Of a stretch of DNA of 64,000 nt, positions 34,584 through 43,129 are shown piece after piece. Within the stretch, counting starts at the first letter, position 1. The number at the start of each line of letters is the position of its first letter. The stretch is from Paenibacillus tengchongensis (lineage in GTDB: Bacteria; Bacillota; Bacilli; Paenibacillales; Paenibacillaceae), in NCBI RefSeq assembly GCF_008973665.1, contig NZ_WACP01000008.1, forward strand, positions 247,989-311,988, given 5' to 3'. Both the position numbers and the translations under genes were made by a program. Below the pieces are notes generated by a model. It was not told the origin of the DNA. It did not search any database and worked only from the letters and a program-made list of their open reading frames with translations.

Positions 34584-34614
34584 AAGGCTTGTCCCGTGAG
34601 GATAAGCCTTTTTT
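34584..34614 (+). terminator. Terminator after the GH2 gene
   Basis: Arms AAGGCTTGTCC and GGATAAGCCTT around CGTGA, followed by TTTT. Confidence 0.88.
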
Positions 34615-34685
34615 GGTCTGAATGTGCGCTGGTTGGCGAATATGCCGGGAATAGTGTACCTTAGAGGAACTAAGGAGTGGTGAAA

Positions 34686-34904
34686 TTGAAGGACAATAAA
34701 CAAACCCCTGTATGGACGAAAACACCCTGGCTGGTCCTGGGCTCCATACTGCTCATTATTCTCAGCAGCCTGATCCAGACCGGCGGCTCTGCCCTGCTGG
34801 GCGCGCTGCAGACGGTAATTCTTGGCCTGGGCATATTGGGCTGCTGTACCGCCGCCTGGCGCTTCGCCAAAGGCAGCGGCGGGAAACGCACACGCGACCG
34901 ATAA
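34686..34904 (+). CDS. Small hypothetical membrane protein
   Basis: A 72-residue protein with two hydrophobic helices (WLVLGSILLIILSSLI and LLGALQTVILGLGILGCCTAAWRFA) and a basic tail. The TTG at 34686 is favoured because AAGGAG is 8 bp upstream; two GTG codons just before it lie too near the box. I do not recognise a family. Confidence 0.6.
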   Translation: MKDNKQTPVWTKTPWLVLGSILLIILSSLIQTGGSALLGALQTVILGLGILGCCTAAWRFAKGSGGKRTRDR

Positions 34905-34959
34905 AGCGGCGGGTACTGGACCGGCGGGTCTAGAGTCAGCATCGTATCGACCGGATGAA

Positions 34960-35121
34960 TCAAATTGGTGTCTGCCGATTCAGCGTTTTGTAATAGGCAA
35001 CCTTTTTTTTAATAAAAGAGGATCTGCCAAATGTTATATAAGATAGTGCGGTCCAGGTGATAAGCATGGTGAAGGAGTATCCTACTTCATGATGTTCAAT
35101 GATAGGTTGAATACCATTCAT
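34960..35121 (-). CDS. Possible small protein
   Basis: A 53-residue frame whose ATG follows GGGAAGGATTTC. It encodes MNGIQPIIEHHEVGYSF and a hydrophobic stretch ending in a basic tail (SFIKKKVAYYK). The box and composition are acceptable, but there is no family match or neighbour to support it, so it may be chance. The rest of 34905-35380 shows no gene. Confidence 0.3.
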   Translation of the reverse strand: MNGIQPIIEHHEVGYSFTMLITWTALSYITFGRSSFIKKKVAYYKTLNRQTPI

Positions 35122-35371
35122 GAAATCCTTCCCTTCTTCCATCCATTTATAGCTAAATTATAGCAGTATTCACCGCCTGAAAACAGATTCTTTGCAGCGG
35201 CTTCCCGGAAGCCTCCGGACGGGACGGCGCAGCGAATCTGCTTCGGCATCTCCCGCGGTGCATTGGTTCCAAACAACGAGAAAAGCCGCGTAAATGAGTG
35301 AGCGGGATGCAAGTAAGCGCTAACCGGTGCCGATTTACCGGACTTTGCCCGTTATCGAGGCAGATTGGCGG

Positions 35372-35668
35372 TTTACAAGTTCGGCCGCCGAGAGTATGAT
35401 ACATCTGTTTATAACTGAAACCGAATAGATATCCGCTTAATTTCCGTAATGGAAAGCGGGGGAACCAACGACCGGCGGCGTGGCTTTGATGCGGCTGCCG
35501 GTTATGGGGTGAATCCTGCTTCCGGTGTGAGAATCCTTGCACCGGAAGCGGGTAGGGCGACTCTCACCGCCCGAATCCGGCAGCTAACCTCGTAAGCGTA
35601 TGTAGAGAGGATGAGCGCAATGTGACCGCGTATTTCGAGCCACAGAGGGAATCCTTTGTGGTTTTTTG
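35372..35668 (+). ncRNA. c-di-AMP riboswitch (ydaO/yuaA type) with promoter and terminator
   Basis: A promoter (TTTACA 35372-35377, 17-bp spacer, TATGAT 35395-35400) starts a leader with the conserved ydaO/yuaA blocks in order: GCGGGGGAACCAACGA (35456-35471), GGGGTGAATCC (35507-35517), GTAGGGCGACTCTCACC (35552-35568), GCCCGAATCCGGCAGCTAAC (35569-35588) and CTCGTAAGCG. The expression platform is a 9-bp hairpin, CCACAGAGG-GAAT-CCTTTGTGG, followed by six T (35640-35667). Known members bind cyclic di-AMP and turn expression off by termination. The next gene starts at 35725. Confidence 0.93.
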
Positions 35669-35724
35669 CTGTGCTTTTTCGGACAGAAAGGAAGTATGGC
35701 AGGAAGCGGAGGGGAGAAGCGGCA

Positions 35725-36141
35725 ATGTCGGATCTGAAGGAATACGTACTGGTATGTGCTCCGACCAAAGCAGGGGAGCAATTCATCAGAATATTGAAAT
35801 GCAGGGGTTATAGGGTGGCCGGGTTAGCCAACTGCCGGACACAGCAGGCGCGCCTTGAGGAGCTGGGCGTGGAAGCAAGTCTGCTGATTGATACACATCA
35901 TGAGAATACCTGGTGCAGGCCGGACTTCGCTATCGGCCGGGTCTATCTCTTTGAGAACAGTGTGGCATTATGCAGCCGCTATGTGCGGATGTGCCGCTCC
36001 TGGACGGACCGGCCGATTATCGTAATTACGACATCGCCGAATCCGCGCCATGTTTATAAAGGGCTGGGAGCGGACCATGTGATCTACTCCTACAGCGGCA
36101 ATGTATCTTTTCTTGCCGACCGGACGGCCATGCAGGGCTGA
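35725..36141 (+). CDS. Rossmann-like protein of unknown function under c-di-AMP control
   Basis: A 138-residue soluble protein. Its N-terminus (EYVLVCAPTKAGEQFIRILKCRGYRVAGLANCRTQQARLEELGVEASLLID) looks like a nucleotide-binding beta-alpha-beta fold similar to TrkA-N/RCK domains, but lacks a clean GxGxxG. The second half has PIIVITTSPNPRHVYKGLGADHVIYSYSGN. AGGGGAGAAGCGGCA precedes the ATG. Being alone behind a c-di-AMP riboswitch, it is likely linked to potassium, osmolyte or cell-wall balance, the usual roles of this regulon. I do not recognise a named family. Confidence 0.7.
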   Translation: MSDLKEYVLVCAPTKAGEQFIRILKCRGYRVAGLANCRTQQARLEELGVEASLLIDTHHENTWCRPDFAIGRVYLFENSVALCSRYVRMCRSWTDRPIIVITTSPNPRHVYKGLGADHVIYSYSGNVSFLADRTAMQG

Positions 36142-36233
36142 GGGGAGCGGGGAGGCAAATAGCATCTGCCGTGGCGTGATGCGGGAATTTGGCGGCACCT
36201 ATTTAATCTGCAGCCAGCCCCGGGCTTCCGTGC

Positions 36234-36276
36234 TGCACAAAGGGCTGCCGGAATGTGAACCGGCAGCCCTTTGTGC
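36234..36276. terminator. Bidirectional terminator
   Basis: Perfect arms GCACAAAGGGCTGCCGG and CCGGCAGCCCTTTGTGC around AATGTGAA, between the convergent riboswitch-controlled gene and the glutaredoxin gene. Confidence 0.88.
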
Positions 36277-36307
36277 ATGATGCAGCATAAATAATTAACA
36301 GGATGGC

Positions 36308-36547
36308 CTATTTAACAACTGAAGCAAACAATGCCTGAAGCCGGGGCAGATCGAAGCCCTTTACGGCCTGGCCGCCGAAGACAGTAACGGGAATGCCCAT
36401 GAAGCCGAGCTTCTCCACTTCCTCCTGATAAACGGCGCTCGACATGATATCCCGGACTTCATAAGCAATGCCCTGCCCGGACAGCCACTGCTTCACCTGA
36501 TTGCAGTCGGCGCAGCCGGCCGTGGAGTAGACGATAGCCTGGCTCAT
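36308..36547 (-). CDS. Glutaredoxin-like protein
   Basis: A 79-residue thioredoxin-fold protein with redox motif CADC (Cys12, Cys15) and cis-Pro loop MGIPVTVFGGQ, closest to small NrdH/glutaredoxin-like proteins of low-GC Gram-positives. Its start codon overlaps the stop of the upstream ytxJ gene by 4 bp, so both are made together. In a bacillithiol-using organism the pair probably reduces protein mixed disulfides. Confidence 0.88.
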   Translation of the reverse strand: MSQAIVYSTAGCADCNQVKQWLSGQGIAYEVRDIMSSAVYQEEVEKLGFMGIPVTVFGGQAVKGFDLPRLQALFASVVK

Positions 36548-36870
36548 TGGTTTACCGCATCCTTGATGGCATCTCTGGTGATTTTCCAGTGGGAGGTATT
36601 CCAGCGGACTTCGCCGTCTTCCAGCAGGAAAATTTGCGGGGATTCATGCTTGATGCCGAAGTCTTCGGCAATGCGGTTGGAAACCGGCCGGTCCTCGATC
36701 ACATGTACGATCGCTGCCGGCGTGTCGGAGCCTTGGGCATACGCCTGGAACTCTTCATGGGCTTTGGCGCTGATCGGGCAGGTGGTGCTGTGCTTGAACA
36801 GCAGCTTTTTGCCGGGACCCTGGACATATTGCTGAAGTTCGTCGAGGCTGTGGATTTGTTTAATGGACAT
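36544..36870 (-). CDS. ytxJ: Bacillithiol-system redox protein YtxJ (BrxC)
   Basis: A 108-residue monothiol bacilliredoxin expected to remove bacillithiol from oxidised proteins. Seen: LLFKHSTTCPISAKAHEEF with the single active Cys in TCPIS, VIEDRPVSNRIAEDFGIKHESPQIFLLEDGEVRWNTSHWKIT, the typical YtxJ sequence. The ATG at 36870 follows AAAGGGG; the open frame upstream is not conserved. It is the first of two genes, overlapping the glutaredoxin gene by 4 bp. Its presence implies that the host makes bacillithiol. Confidence 0.93.
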   Translation of the reverse strand: MSIKQIHSLDELQQYVQGPGKKLLFKHSTTCPISAKAHEEFQAYAQGSDTPAAIVHVIEDRPVSNRIAEDFGIKHESPQIFLLEDGEVRWNTSHWKITRDAIKDAVNQ

Positions 36871-37090
36871 AGTAGAATTCCCCTTTCTAAAATCAGGATG
36901 GCTTCGTTCAATGCTTTGCAAATCTGATTGTAACATAATTCAAAATTAAAACAAAAGCCGGCTGCTCAGGCAGAATTCCGCGGTGAATACAGTCCTGCAA
37001 GGGACATTGTGTTCAGAGGTTGACCATGCTAATGTGAGGGGGATGCAGCGATTTCTGTGTCTGAATATGGCCGAGGGGATGTGGAGAGCC

Positions 37091-37813
37091 GTGATAAGAG
37101 TGGCCTGTGTGACCGGCGCGGACCGGGGGCTCGGATTAAGCTTGACCGGATGGCTTCTTGAGAACAGGTATACGGTATTTGCCGGACAGTACATGAAGGA
37201 AGAAGACTCATTAAGCCTGCTGCTGCAGCAGTATCCGGACCGCCTGCACCTGATTCCGCTGGATATCGGGAACGCCAGCAGCGTCAAGGAGGCTGCCCGC
37301 AGTATCGCCGGCCATACCGGACACCTGGATCTCATCGTCAACAACGCCGGTATTATTCACAATGCCGATGATGCCACCATTCTGGTAGATATGGACGATG
37401 CGGCGATGCTGCAGCTATATAATATCAACGCTCTCGGCGCACTGCGGGTCAGCAATGCGCTGCTTGGGCTGCTGCTTCAGGGCAAGTCCAAGCTGATCGT
37501 CAACATTTCATCGGAAGCCGGCAGCATTGCGCGAAACAAACGGATCAATATGTACGGCTACTGCATGTCCAAGGCGGCGCTCAATATGCAATCCTCGCTG
37601 CTGCATAACCATTTGAAGAAAATGGGCGGGCAGGTCATGGTCTTTCATCCAGGGTGGCTGCAGTCCTATATGCACGGAGAAAAGAACCTGGCGGCGACGA
37701 TTCCACCGGAGGTATCAGCGCACAAGATCATGTCGATCGTTCAGGAGCATAAGAAATATGCCGGCGATGAACCTGCATTTCTTGATATTGAGGGTCAGAT
37801 CTGGCCCTGGTAA
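37091..37813 (+). CDS. SDR family oxidoreductase
   Basis: A short-chain dehydrogenase/reductase of about 240 residues. Motifs: TGADRGLGL (cofactor binding), NNAG, the Ser in NISSEAGSI and YGYCMSK holding catalytic Tyr and Lys. The start is uncertain: GTG 37091 gives the usual family length and has GGAGAG before it, while ATG codons at 37067 and 37079 lack good boxes. The late PGWLQSYM segment is typical of the C-factor-like SDR group. Substrate is unknown. It stands alone with its own terminator. Confidence 0.85.
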   Translation: MIRVACVTGADRGLGLSLTGWLLENRYTVFAGQYMKEEDSLSLLLQQYPDRLHLIPLDIGNASSVKEAARSIAGHTGHLDLIVNNAGIIHNADDATILVDMDDAAMLQLYNINALGALRVSNALLGLLLQGKSKLIVNISSEAGSIARNKRINMYGYCMSKAALNMQSSLLHNHLKKMGGQVMVFHPGWLQSYMHGEKNLAATIPPEVSAHKIMSIVQEHKKYAGDEPAFLDIEGQIWPW

Positions 37814-37838
37814 CCAGCGTTCCTTATTGTAAATAATA

Positions 37839-37876
37839 GATCCGGCTGCGGCTTAGGCTGCAGCCGGATTTTTTTG
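37839..37876 (+). terminator. Terminator after the SDR gene
   Basis: Arms GATCCGGCTGCGGC (with one offset) and GCTGCAGCCGGATT, followed by seven T. Confidence 0.9.
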
Positions 37877-37986
37877 ATGGACAAGAACGGATATTTCAGG
37901 TTGTTTTATGCCCGGCATGGCTGAAATGCATGAATTACCCAGCCTCGGTCAAACTAAGGGCACGGGACTGGAAAGGGGCGGATCAT

Positions 37987-39744
37987 ATGTGGCACGGGAT
38001 TATAGGCTGGCTGCCCGGATGGGAGAGGCTGGCGCAAAGTCTGCTGATCCTCGCCGTACCGCTGGGCCTAACGCGGATGATGCTCTGGTTCAGAGCGGAG
38101 GAGGGGAAGGCCAGCACGAGAGGCCAGCGGGGGGAAGGACAGAAGGGCGGGGGCGTGCCCAGCTCGGAGGATACGGGAGAAGCCGTTCAAAGCAGCATCG
38201 CGGCGTCGAACAAGAATCCCAGCGTAAACGGGGCACGAGGCGGGGGACGGGATGCGGAACCGCCGCTGCGCTATTGCGGCCGGCTGCAGGAGGACGTCGC
38301 CTCGTTCAGAGCGGTCAGCTCCGATATGTCCGACGTCAATGTGCGGTATCTGCAGATCGGCAAGCCGCGCATTCCGGCGGTCTTGTTTTTCGTGGACGGG
38401 CTGACGGATAAAGAGGGGATGGACATCAATATTTTGAAACCCCTGATGAATGCCGTGCTGGCCTTTGATGGCGAGGCTGCGGTTCCGCCGCCGGAAGAAC
38501 TGAAGATGATTATCACCCAGCGAATACTGCAGGTATCCGAAATCGAGTACACCGATGAGATCATGGCTTCACTGAAAAAGGTGCTGTTCGGCTCGGCGGT
38601 GCTGCTGGTCGAGGGGATGCCTGAGGTGATTGTTCTGGGAACCTCCAAAGGAAACACCAGATCGGTGGAGGAGCCGATCTCCGAGGCGCTGCTGCGCGGA
38701 CCGCGCGTCGGGTTCAACGAAACGCTGAGCGACAATACGGCACTGCTCCGCCGGCACGGCCAGCATACGGGAATGGTAATGCATTCTTACACCGTGGGCA
38801 ACCGCATTGAGAAGGAAATGATGCTGGCTTATATCAAAGGCATTGCCAACGAAGAATTGATCGAGGAGATCATCCGCAGAATCCGCACGATCAATATCGA
38901 CGATGTGCAGGAATCCGGCTTCATAGAACAGCTGCTGGAGGACAACTATTTAAGCCCTTTTCAGCAGATTCAAAGTACGGAGCGCCCGGACCGGGTTATG
39001 GCGGCGCTGCTGGAGGGCAGAGCGGCCATCCTGCTGGATGGAACGCCCTTTGCGCTGATCATGCCGGTAACATTCGGCATGCTGCTGCAGTCGCCGGAGG
39101 ATTATTACGACCGCTGGTTCTCGGGTTCGCTGCTGCGGATTCTCCGGTTCGTGGCCGCGACCATATCCTTGTTTGCACCTGCACTGTACATATCCTTTCT
39201 TTCCTTCCATCCCGGGCTTATACCGACCAAACTGGCAATTTCGATCATCAGCTCCCGTCAGGGCGTCCCCTTTCCGACCCTGGTCGAAGCGCTCATCATG
39301 GAGGTGGCGATCGAAATTCTGCGTGAGGCGGGATTGCGGCTACCCAAGCCGATCGGGCCGGCGATGGGCATCGTCGGCGGTCTGATTATCGGCCAGGCTG
39401 CGGTGGAAGCGGGGATTGTCAGTCCGATTCTGGTTATCGTAGTAGCCCTGACGGCGATCTCTTCCTTCTCCGTGCCGATGTACAGTGCGGGGATTACGCT
39501 GCGGCTGTTGCGGTTCGCGGCCATGTTTTTTGCTGCCATGTTCGGCCTCTACGGCATTGTGCTGTTCTTCCTGCTGCTCAGCAGCCATCTGATTAATCTG
39601 AAGAGCTTCGGCGTTCCTTATTTAAGCATGATTACACCCTACCGGATGAGCGACCTGCGTGATTTTATCATCCGCATTCCGCTGCAGCTCATGAAGCGGC
39701 GGCCGACGATGCTGCAGCCTGAGGACAAGATCCGTAAACGGTAA
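37987..39744 (+). CDS. Spore germination protein, GerAA type (A subunit)
   Basis: The 585-residue A subunit of a nutrient germinant receptor in the spore inner membrane. The conserved N-terminal cytoplasmic domain (CGRLQEDVASFRAVSSDMSDVNVRYLQIG, FVDGLTDKEGM, EGMPEVIVLGT, GFNETLSDNTALLRR, GNRIEKEMMLAYIKGIANEEL) is followed by about five C-terminal helices (LFAPALYISFLSFHPGLIP, IVGGLIIGQAAVEAGI, RFAAMFFAAMFGLYGIVLFFLLL). The start at 37987 follows GGAAAGGGGCGG. Before the family domain lies an unusual extension: a hydrophobic helix (residues 15-35) and a Gly/Ser-rich linker to about residue 100. It is the first gene of the ger operon. Confidence 0.93.
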   Translation: MWHGIIGWLPGWERLAQSLLILAVPLGLTRMMLWFRAEEGKASTRGQRGEGQKGGGVPSSEDTGEAVQSSIAASNKNPSVNGARGGGRDAEPPLRYCGRLQEDVASFRAVSSDMSDVNVRYLQIGKPRIPAVLFFVDGLTDKEGMDINILKPLMNAVLAFDGEAAVPPPEELKMIITQRILQVSEIEYTDEIMASLKKVLFGSAVLLVEGMPEVIVLGTSKGNTRSVEEPISEALLRGPRVGFNETLSDNTALLRRHGQHTGMVMHSYTVGNRIEKEMMLAYIKGIANEELIEEIIRRIRTINIDDVQESGFIEQLLEDNYLSPFQQIQSTERPDRVMAALLEGRAAILLDGTPFALIMPVTFGMLLQSPEDYYDRWFSGSLLRILRFVAATISLFAPALYISFLSFHPGLIPTKLAISIISSRQGVPFPTLVEALIMEVAIEILREAGLRLPKPIGPAMGIVGGLIIGQAAVEAGIVSPILVIVVALTAISSFSVPMYSAGITLRLLRFAAMFFAAMFGLYGIVLFFLLLSSHLINLKSFGVPYLSMITPYRMSDLRDFIIRIPLQLMKRRPTMLQPEDKIRKR

Positions 39745-39769
39745 CTTTACAAAAGGAGGAGGCAGACAC

Positions 39770-40858
39770 ATGGCCGGTAAAATCCCGGACCGGATTACGA
39801 CAAGCCAGGCGGTATTTATTCTGGTCAATTATATTCTGGTCGCCAGCGTGTTCACGCTTCCGCGGACGGCCGCCGAAAAGGCGGGCACACCCGATATCTG
39901 GATTTCCGTCATCTGCGGCGGAGTGCTCTCCGTGCTGCCGGCATTTCTGATTGCCTGCATGTGCCGGAAATTTCCCGGAGAGACCTTTTTTCAATTTGCG
40001 CCCAAAATGATCGGCAAACCGCTTGCCCTGGCCACAGGTACGCTGTTCTGCCTGTACTTTCTCTGTTATGCAGCCTTTGAGCTGCGTTCCGTACAGGAGA
40101 TTACAGTGTTTTTTCTGCTGGAGGGAACTCCAAACTGGGCTGTCGCAGCACTGTTCATATGGGTGGCGCTGTACTTGTGCAGAGGCGGCATCAACGCCCT
40201 GTCACGGATGTGCCGGCTGATTACGCCGCTCGCCTGGACGATATTCTTCGGGGTGTGCCTGTTAAGCCTGAAAATCTTCGACATCAGCAATCTGCGTCCG
40301 GTGCTGGGAGAGGGTCTGGCGCCGGTGTTCAGGGGGATGAGCGTCTTGCCGCTCAGTTATACAGCGGGGGAAGCCCTGCTGTTTCTGGTCGCTTTTATGG
40401 ATAAACCGAAGCAGGCCGGCCGGGTCGCGGTGCTGGGAACACTCATTACCATTCCCTTTTATGTGACTTCTGCGGTACTGACCATCGGGGCGTTCTCCGT
40501 AGAGGGGACCGTAACCCGCACGTGGCCCTTTATTGATCTGATCCGCAGCTTTGAGGTTGCTCTTCTGTTCGAACGGTTTGAATCGCTGCTTCTGGCTATT
40601 TGGACGATGCAAATCTTCTCCACCTTCTGCATCGCGCTGTACGGTGCAGCTCTGGGCATCTCCCAGATGTCTAACCTGAAGCTGAATCATTGCTTGTTTG
40701 CCGTCCTGCCGCTGGTGTATCTCCTTACGGAATGTCCTCCCGGCATCAATTCAGTATTTGCTTTCGGGCATTTCATCGGGGACTGGGCGGTGCTGATGTT
40801 CGGAGGCTTATCGCTGCCGCTGCTGCTTCTGTCCGCCTTCAGGAGGAAGAAGACATGA
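39770..40858 (+). CDS. Spore germination protein, GerAB type (B subunit)
   Basis: A 362-residue membrane protein with about ten helices of the APC-type amino acid permease fold; in GerA receptors this subunit binds the germinant. Seen: ITTSQAVFILVNYILVASVFTLPRTAAEKAG at the N-terminus and the family's FCLYFLCYAAFELRSVQEIT. AAAGGAGGAGG precedes the ATG 25 bp after the A subunit gene. Its stop overlaps the start of the C subunit gene (ATGA), so the two are coupled. The germinant cannot be predicted. Confidence 0.93.
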   Translation: MAGKIPDRITTSQAVFILVNYILVASVFTLPRTAAEKAGTPDIWISVICGGVLSVLPAFLIACMCRKFPGETFFQFAPKMIGKPLALATGTLFCLYFLCYAAFELRSVQEITVFFLLEGTPNWAVAALFIWVALYLCRGGINALSRMCRLITPLAWTIFFGVCLLSLKIFDISNLRPVLGEGLAPVFRGMSVLPLSYTAGEALLFLVAFMDKPKQAGRVAVLGTLITIPFYVTSAVLTIGAFSVEGTVTRTWPFIDLIRSFEVALLFERFESLLLAIWTMQIFSTFCIALYGAALGISQMSNLKLNHCLFAVLPLVYLLTECPPGINSVFAFGHFIGDWAVLMFGGLSLPLLLLSAFRRKKT

Positions 40859-42054
40859 GACGGTGTCTTCTGCTGGCTGCCATTGCCGCGCTGCAGGCGC
40901 TGCTGCTTACCGGGTGCTGGAGCAGTGCCCCGATTGAGGATGTCAATATGGAGGTGGCGGTCGCGCTCGATGCGGCGGAGGAAACGAAGATCGAGGAGAG
41001 CTTTGCCGGGGCCGGAGGTGTATATCCCAAGCGCAACAAGCTCTCCTGCACCTACCAGTTTATCGTGCCTCAGGGCTCGGTCGGCTCGAAGAAGGAAGGG
41101 GCTTCATCGCGCAGTTACTATAACATGACCGAATCCGGGGATTCGGTCTTTGAATCGGTGCGGGAGCTGGCTCTGCGCACGAACCGCCCGCCGATCGGAC
41201 ATCATTTAAAGGTGATTATTATCGGGGAGAAGCTGGCGCGCAATGTGCAGATGTCCGAGCTGATCGATTTCTTCAGCCGGGACAACGATATCCGCCCCAG
41301 TGTGCTGATCCTGGTCAGTAAGGGAGAAGCCAGGGATGTGCTGAACAATGCGCTGCCCGGACAGACGCCCGCCTTTGTAATGGAAGGGCTGTTCGCCAAC
41401 CGTGACCGCAATTTGCGGATATGGGAGCCGCTCTCCATTGCCAAAGCCGTAGGCCCCCTGCACGGAAGAACAAGCTTCCTGGTGCAGAATGTGATTGCTG
41501 CAGAGAATGAGGTGAAATTCGCCGGTGCCGGTCTGATCAAGGGGGAGACCGGCACACTTACCGGATTTCTGAATGAAATGGAATTGGGGGGTGTAGTCTG
41601 GCTGACCGGCAAGGGCAGGGGCGGCGTGCTCAAAACCTATGCGCAGGAAGAGGGGGGCCGGCTGATTACCTATGAAGTTAAATCCATGGACAGCACCATC
41701 GAAGCCCAAGTCCAGGGCGGGGAAATTTCCTTTCATGTCCAGATCGAATCTACAGGAAGATATGCGGAGACCTTTAATACCAACGGCTCGGCGCTGAAAA
41801 GCGACTTCATAAAGCGGGATGAACAGCTCTTGGAGAAGCAGGTGCAGGCGAATGCGAAGAAAGCGCTGGCGGCGATGCAGGACAGGCTGCAAGCGGATGC
41901 TGCGGGCTTCGGCAAAGCTTTGCAGATTCAGCATCCGCAGGTCTGGCGAAAGGTAAAGGACCACTGGGACGAGGTCTTCAGTACGGTACCGGTTACCGTG
42001 GAGGCCAAGCTGACGCTTGAGGATTTCGGCGCTTCCGGCACAAGCAGCGAGTAA
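40855..42054 (+). CDS. Spore germination lipoprotein, GerAC type (C subunit)
   Basis: A 399-residue lipoprotein with lipobox LLTGC (Cys near 19) followed by WSSAPIEDVNMEVAVALD, the usual GerAC start WxxxEL/IxD. The body carries FDSVR-like SVFESVRELALRTNRPPIGHHLKVIIIGEKLARN and the C-terminal VWRKVKDHWDEVFSTVPVTVEAKLTLEDFG. It completes the GerA-type receptor anchored on the outer face of the spore inner membrane. It overlaps the B subunit gene by 4 bp. No terminator is obvious; the MerR promoter starts 32 bp after the stop. Confidence 0.93.
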   Translation: MRRCLLLAAIAALQALLLTGCWSSAPIEDVNMEVAVALDAAEETKIEESFAGAGGVYPKRNKLSCTYQFIVPQGSVGSKKEGASSRSYYNMTESGDSVFESVRELALRTNRPPIGHHLKVIIIGEKLARNVQMSELIDFFSRDNDIRPSVLILVSKGEARDVLNNALPGQTPAFVMEGLFANRDRNLRIWEPLSIAKAVGPLHGRTSFLVQNVIAAENEVKFAGAGLIKGETGTLTGFLNEMELGGVVWLTGKGRGGVLKTYAQEEGGRLITYEVKSMDSTIEAQVQGGEISFHVQIESTGRYAETFNTNGSALKSDFIKRDEQLLEKQVQANAKKALAAMQDRLQADAAGFGKALQIQHPQVWRKVKDHWDEVFSTVPVTVEAKLTLEDFGASGTSSE

Positions 42055-42086
42055 CAGCAGCCCCTGAGGGAGCCATGCAAAAAGTC

Positions 42087-42118
42087 TTGACCCTGACACT
42101 GGTGTCAGGGTTTATACT
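42087..42118 (+). promoter_or_regulatory. MerR-type promoter with operator in a 20-bp spacer
   Basis: -35 TTGACC (42087-42092) and -10 TATACT (42113-42118) are 20 bp apart, longer than the usual 17. A perfect palindrome, arms ACCCTGACAC (42090-42099) and GTGTCAGGGT (42102-42111), fills the spacer. This over-long spacer with central dyad is the hallmark of promoters that MerR activators open by twisting DNA. Confidence 0.88.
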
Positions 42119-42157
42119 GGGTTCAGACCAATTCTCATGAACCCCGGGGAGATTGCC

Positions 42158-42550
42158 ATGACAATAGGTGAACTTGCAGCGGTGACCGGCGTCAGTGTCC
42201 GGTCCCTGCGCTATTATGAACGTCAAGGGCTTATTATGCCGCTACGCCGCGCCAACGGCTACCGTGAATATTCGCCGCTGGCCGTGGAAACGGTGGAGTC
42301 GATCAAGCTGTATTTGAACCTGGGCCTGACCACGGAAGAGATTGCCGGGTTCCTGCACTGCGTGCTGAAGAACAAAGAGGCATTCTGCGCAGAGGTGATG
42401 CCGCTGTATGAAAGCAAGCTGGCGCATATTGAGCGGCAGATTCAGGAGCTGAACCAGCTTAAGGAAAATCTCCGGCAACGGATGGAGGCCATCCGCCAGG
42501 AGCAGGGGCAAGTGGAGGGACAGGAGCAGGGAATGTTCCAAGGACAGTAG
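42158..42550 (+). CDS. MerR family transcriptional regulator
   Basis: A 130-residue activator: N-terminal MerR winged helix (TIGELAAVTGVSVRSLRYYERQGLIMPLRRANGYREYSPLAVETVESIKLYLNLGLTTEEI) and a dimerisation coiled coil (LAHIERQIQELNQLKENLRQRMEAI). Two cysteines (FLHCVLKNKEAFC) lie between them and may sense thiol or metal stress. GGGGAGATTGCC precedes the ATG at 42158. The promoter just upstream has a MerR-type operator, so it controls itself and probably the thioredoxin gene 173 bp downstream. The inducer is unknown. Confidence 0.88.
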   Translation: MTIGELAAVTGVSVRSLRYYERQGLIMPLRRANGYREYSPLAVETVESIKLYLNLGLTTEEIAGFLHCVLKNKEAFCAEVMPLYESKLAHIERQIQELNQLKENLRQRMEAIRQEQGQVEGQEQGMFQGQ

Positions 42551-42723
42551 TAAGAGTAGGACAGGGTTAAGAGCAAGTCTAGGGAGCGGGTTTCTGCCGG
42601 GAACGGCAACCGGGTCATAAAGGCCCGAAGAGGGACGCATACGTGTACAGGATTTAGTCCGGCAGGCCGCCTTGGTACAAAAGGTATGGCCCATGGCCGG
42701 TTTATTACAGGGAGGAGAGAATC

Positions 42724-43056
42724 ATGGCGATAGTAAATGCGGAACAAGCGACTATGCTGCGGACACTGCTGCAGAGGAGCGGAACGGTATTGGTGGACTA
42801 CGGTGCCCCGTGGTGCCCACCCTGCCGGACGCTGCTGCCGGTGCTGGAGGAATTAAATGAAGAGTACGGGGACCGTGTGACCATTGTCAAAGTGAACTGT
42901 GACGAGCTGCCGGAGCTGGCCGCAGAGGCCGGCGTTATGAGTATGCCGACGGTGATGGTCTACAGCGGAGGGCAGCCGGTGGAGAAGCTGGTCGGCTTGC
43001 GTCCAAAGTCGGCCTATCAAGGTGTTTTGAACAAATATGCCGCTGTAGCATTATAA
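42724..43056 (+). CDS. Thioredoxin-like protein with CPPC active site
   Basis: A 110-residue thioredoxin fold protein, cytoplasmic, with W30-CPPC (Cys31, Cys34) in YGAPWCPPCRTLLP and cis-Pro loop SMPTVMVYSGGQPVEKLVGL. Classical TrxA has CGPC; CPPC changes the redox potential and may make it more oxidising or specialised. GGGAGGAGAGAATC precedes the ATG. It follows the MerR gene and lies before a terminator; it is probably a member of that regulon. Confidence 0.9.
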   Translation: MAIVNAEQATMLRTLLQRSGTVLVDYGAPWCPPCRTLLPVLEELNEEYGDRVTIVKVNCDELPELAAEAGVMSMPTVMVYSGGQPVEKLVGLRPKSAYQGVLNKYAAVAL

Positions 43057-43064
43057 ATTAACAA

Positions 43065-43106
43065 CAGGCAGGGCTGCATGGATCATGCATTCCCTGCCTG
43101 CTTCTT
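43065..43106. terminator. Terminator between thioredoxin and CHAD genes
   Basis: Arms CAGGCAGGG...GCATG and CATGC...CCCTGCCTG followed by CTTCTTG, between convergent genes. Confidence 0.8.
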
Positions 43107-43129
43107 GTGGTTAAAGCTGAGCCGGAGGC

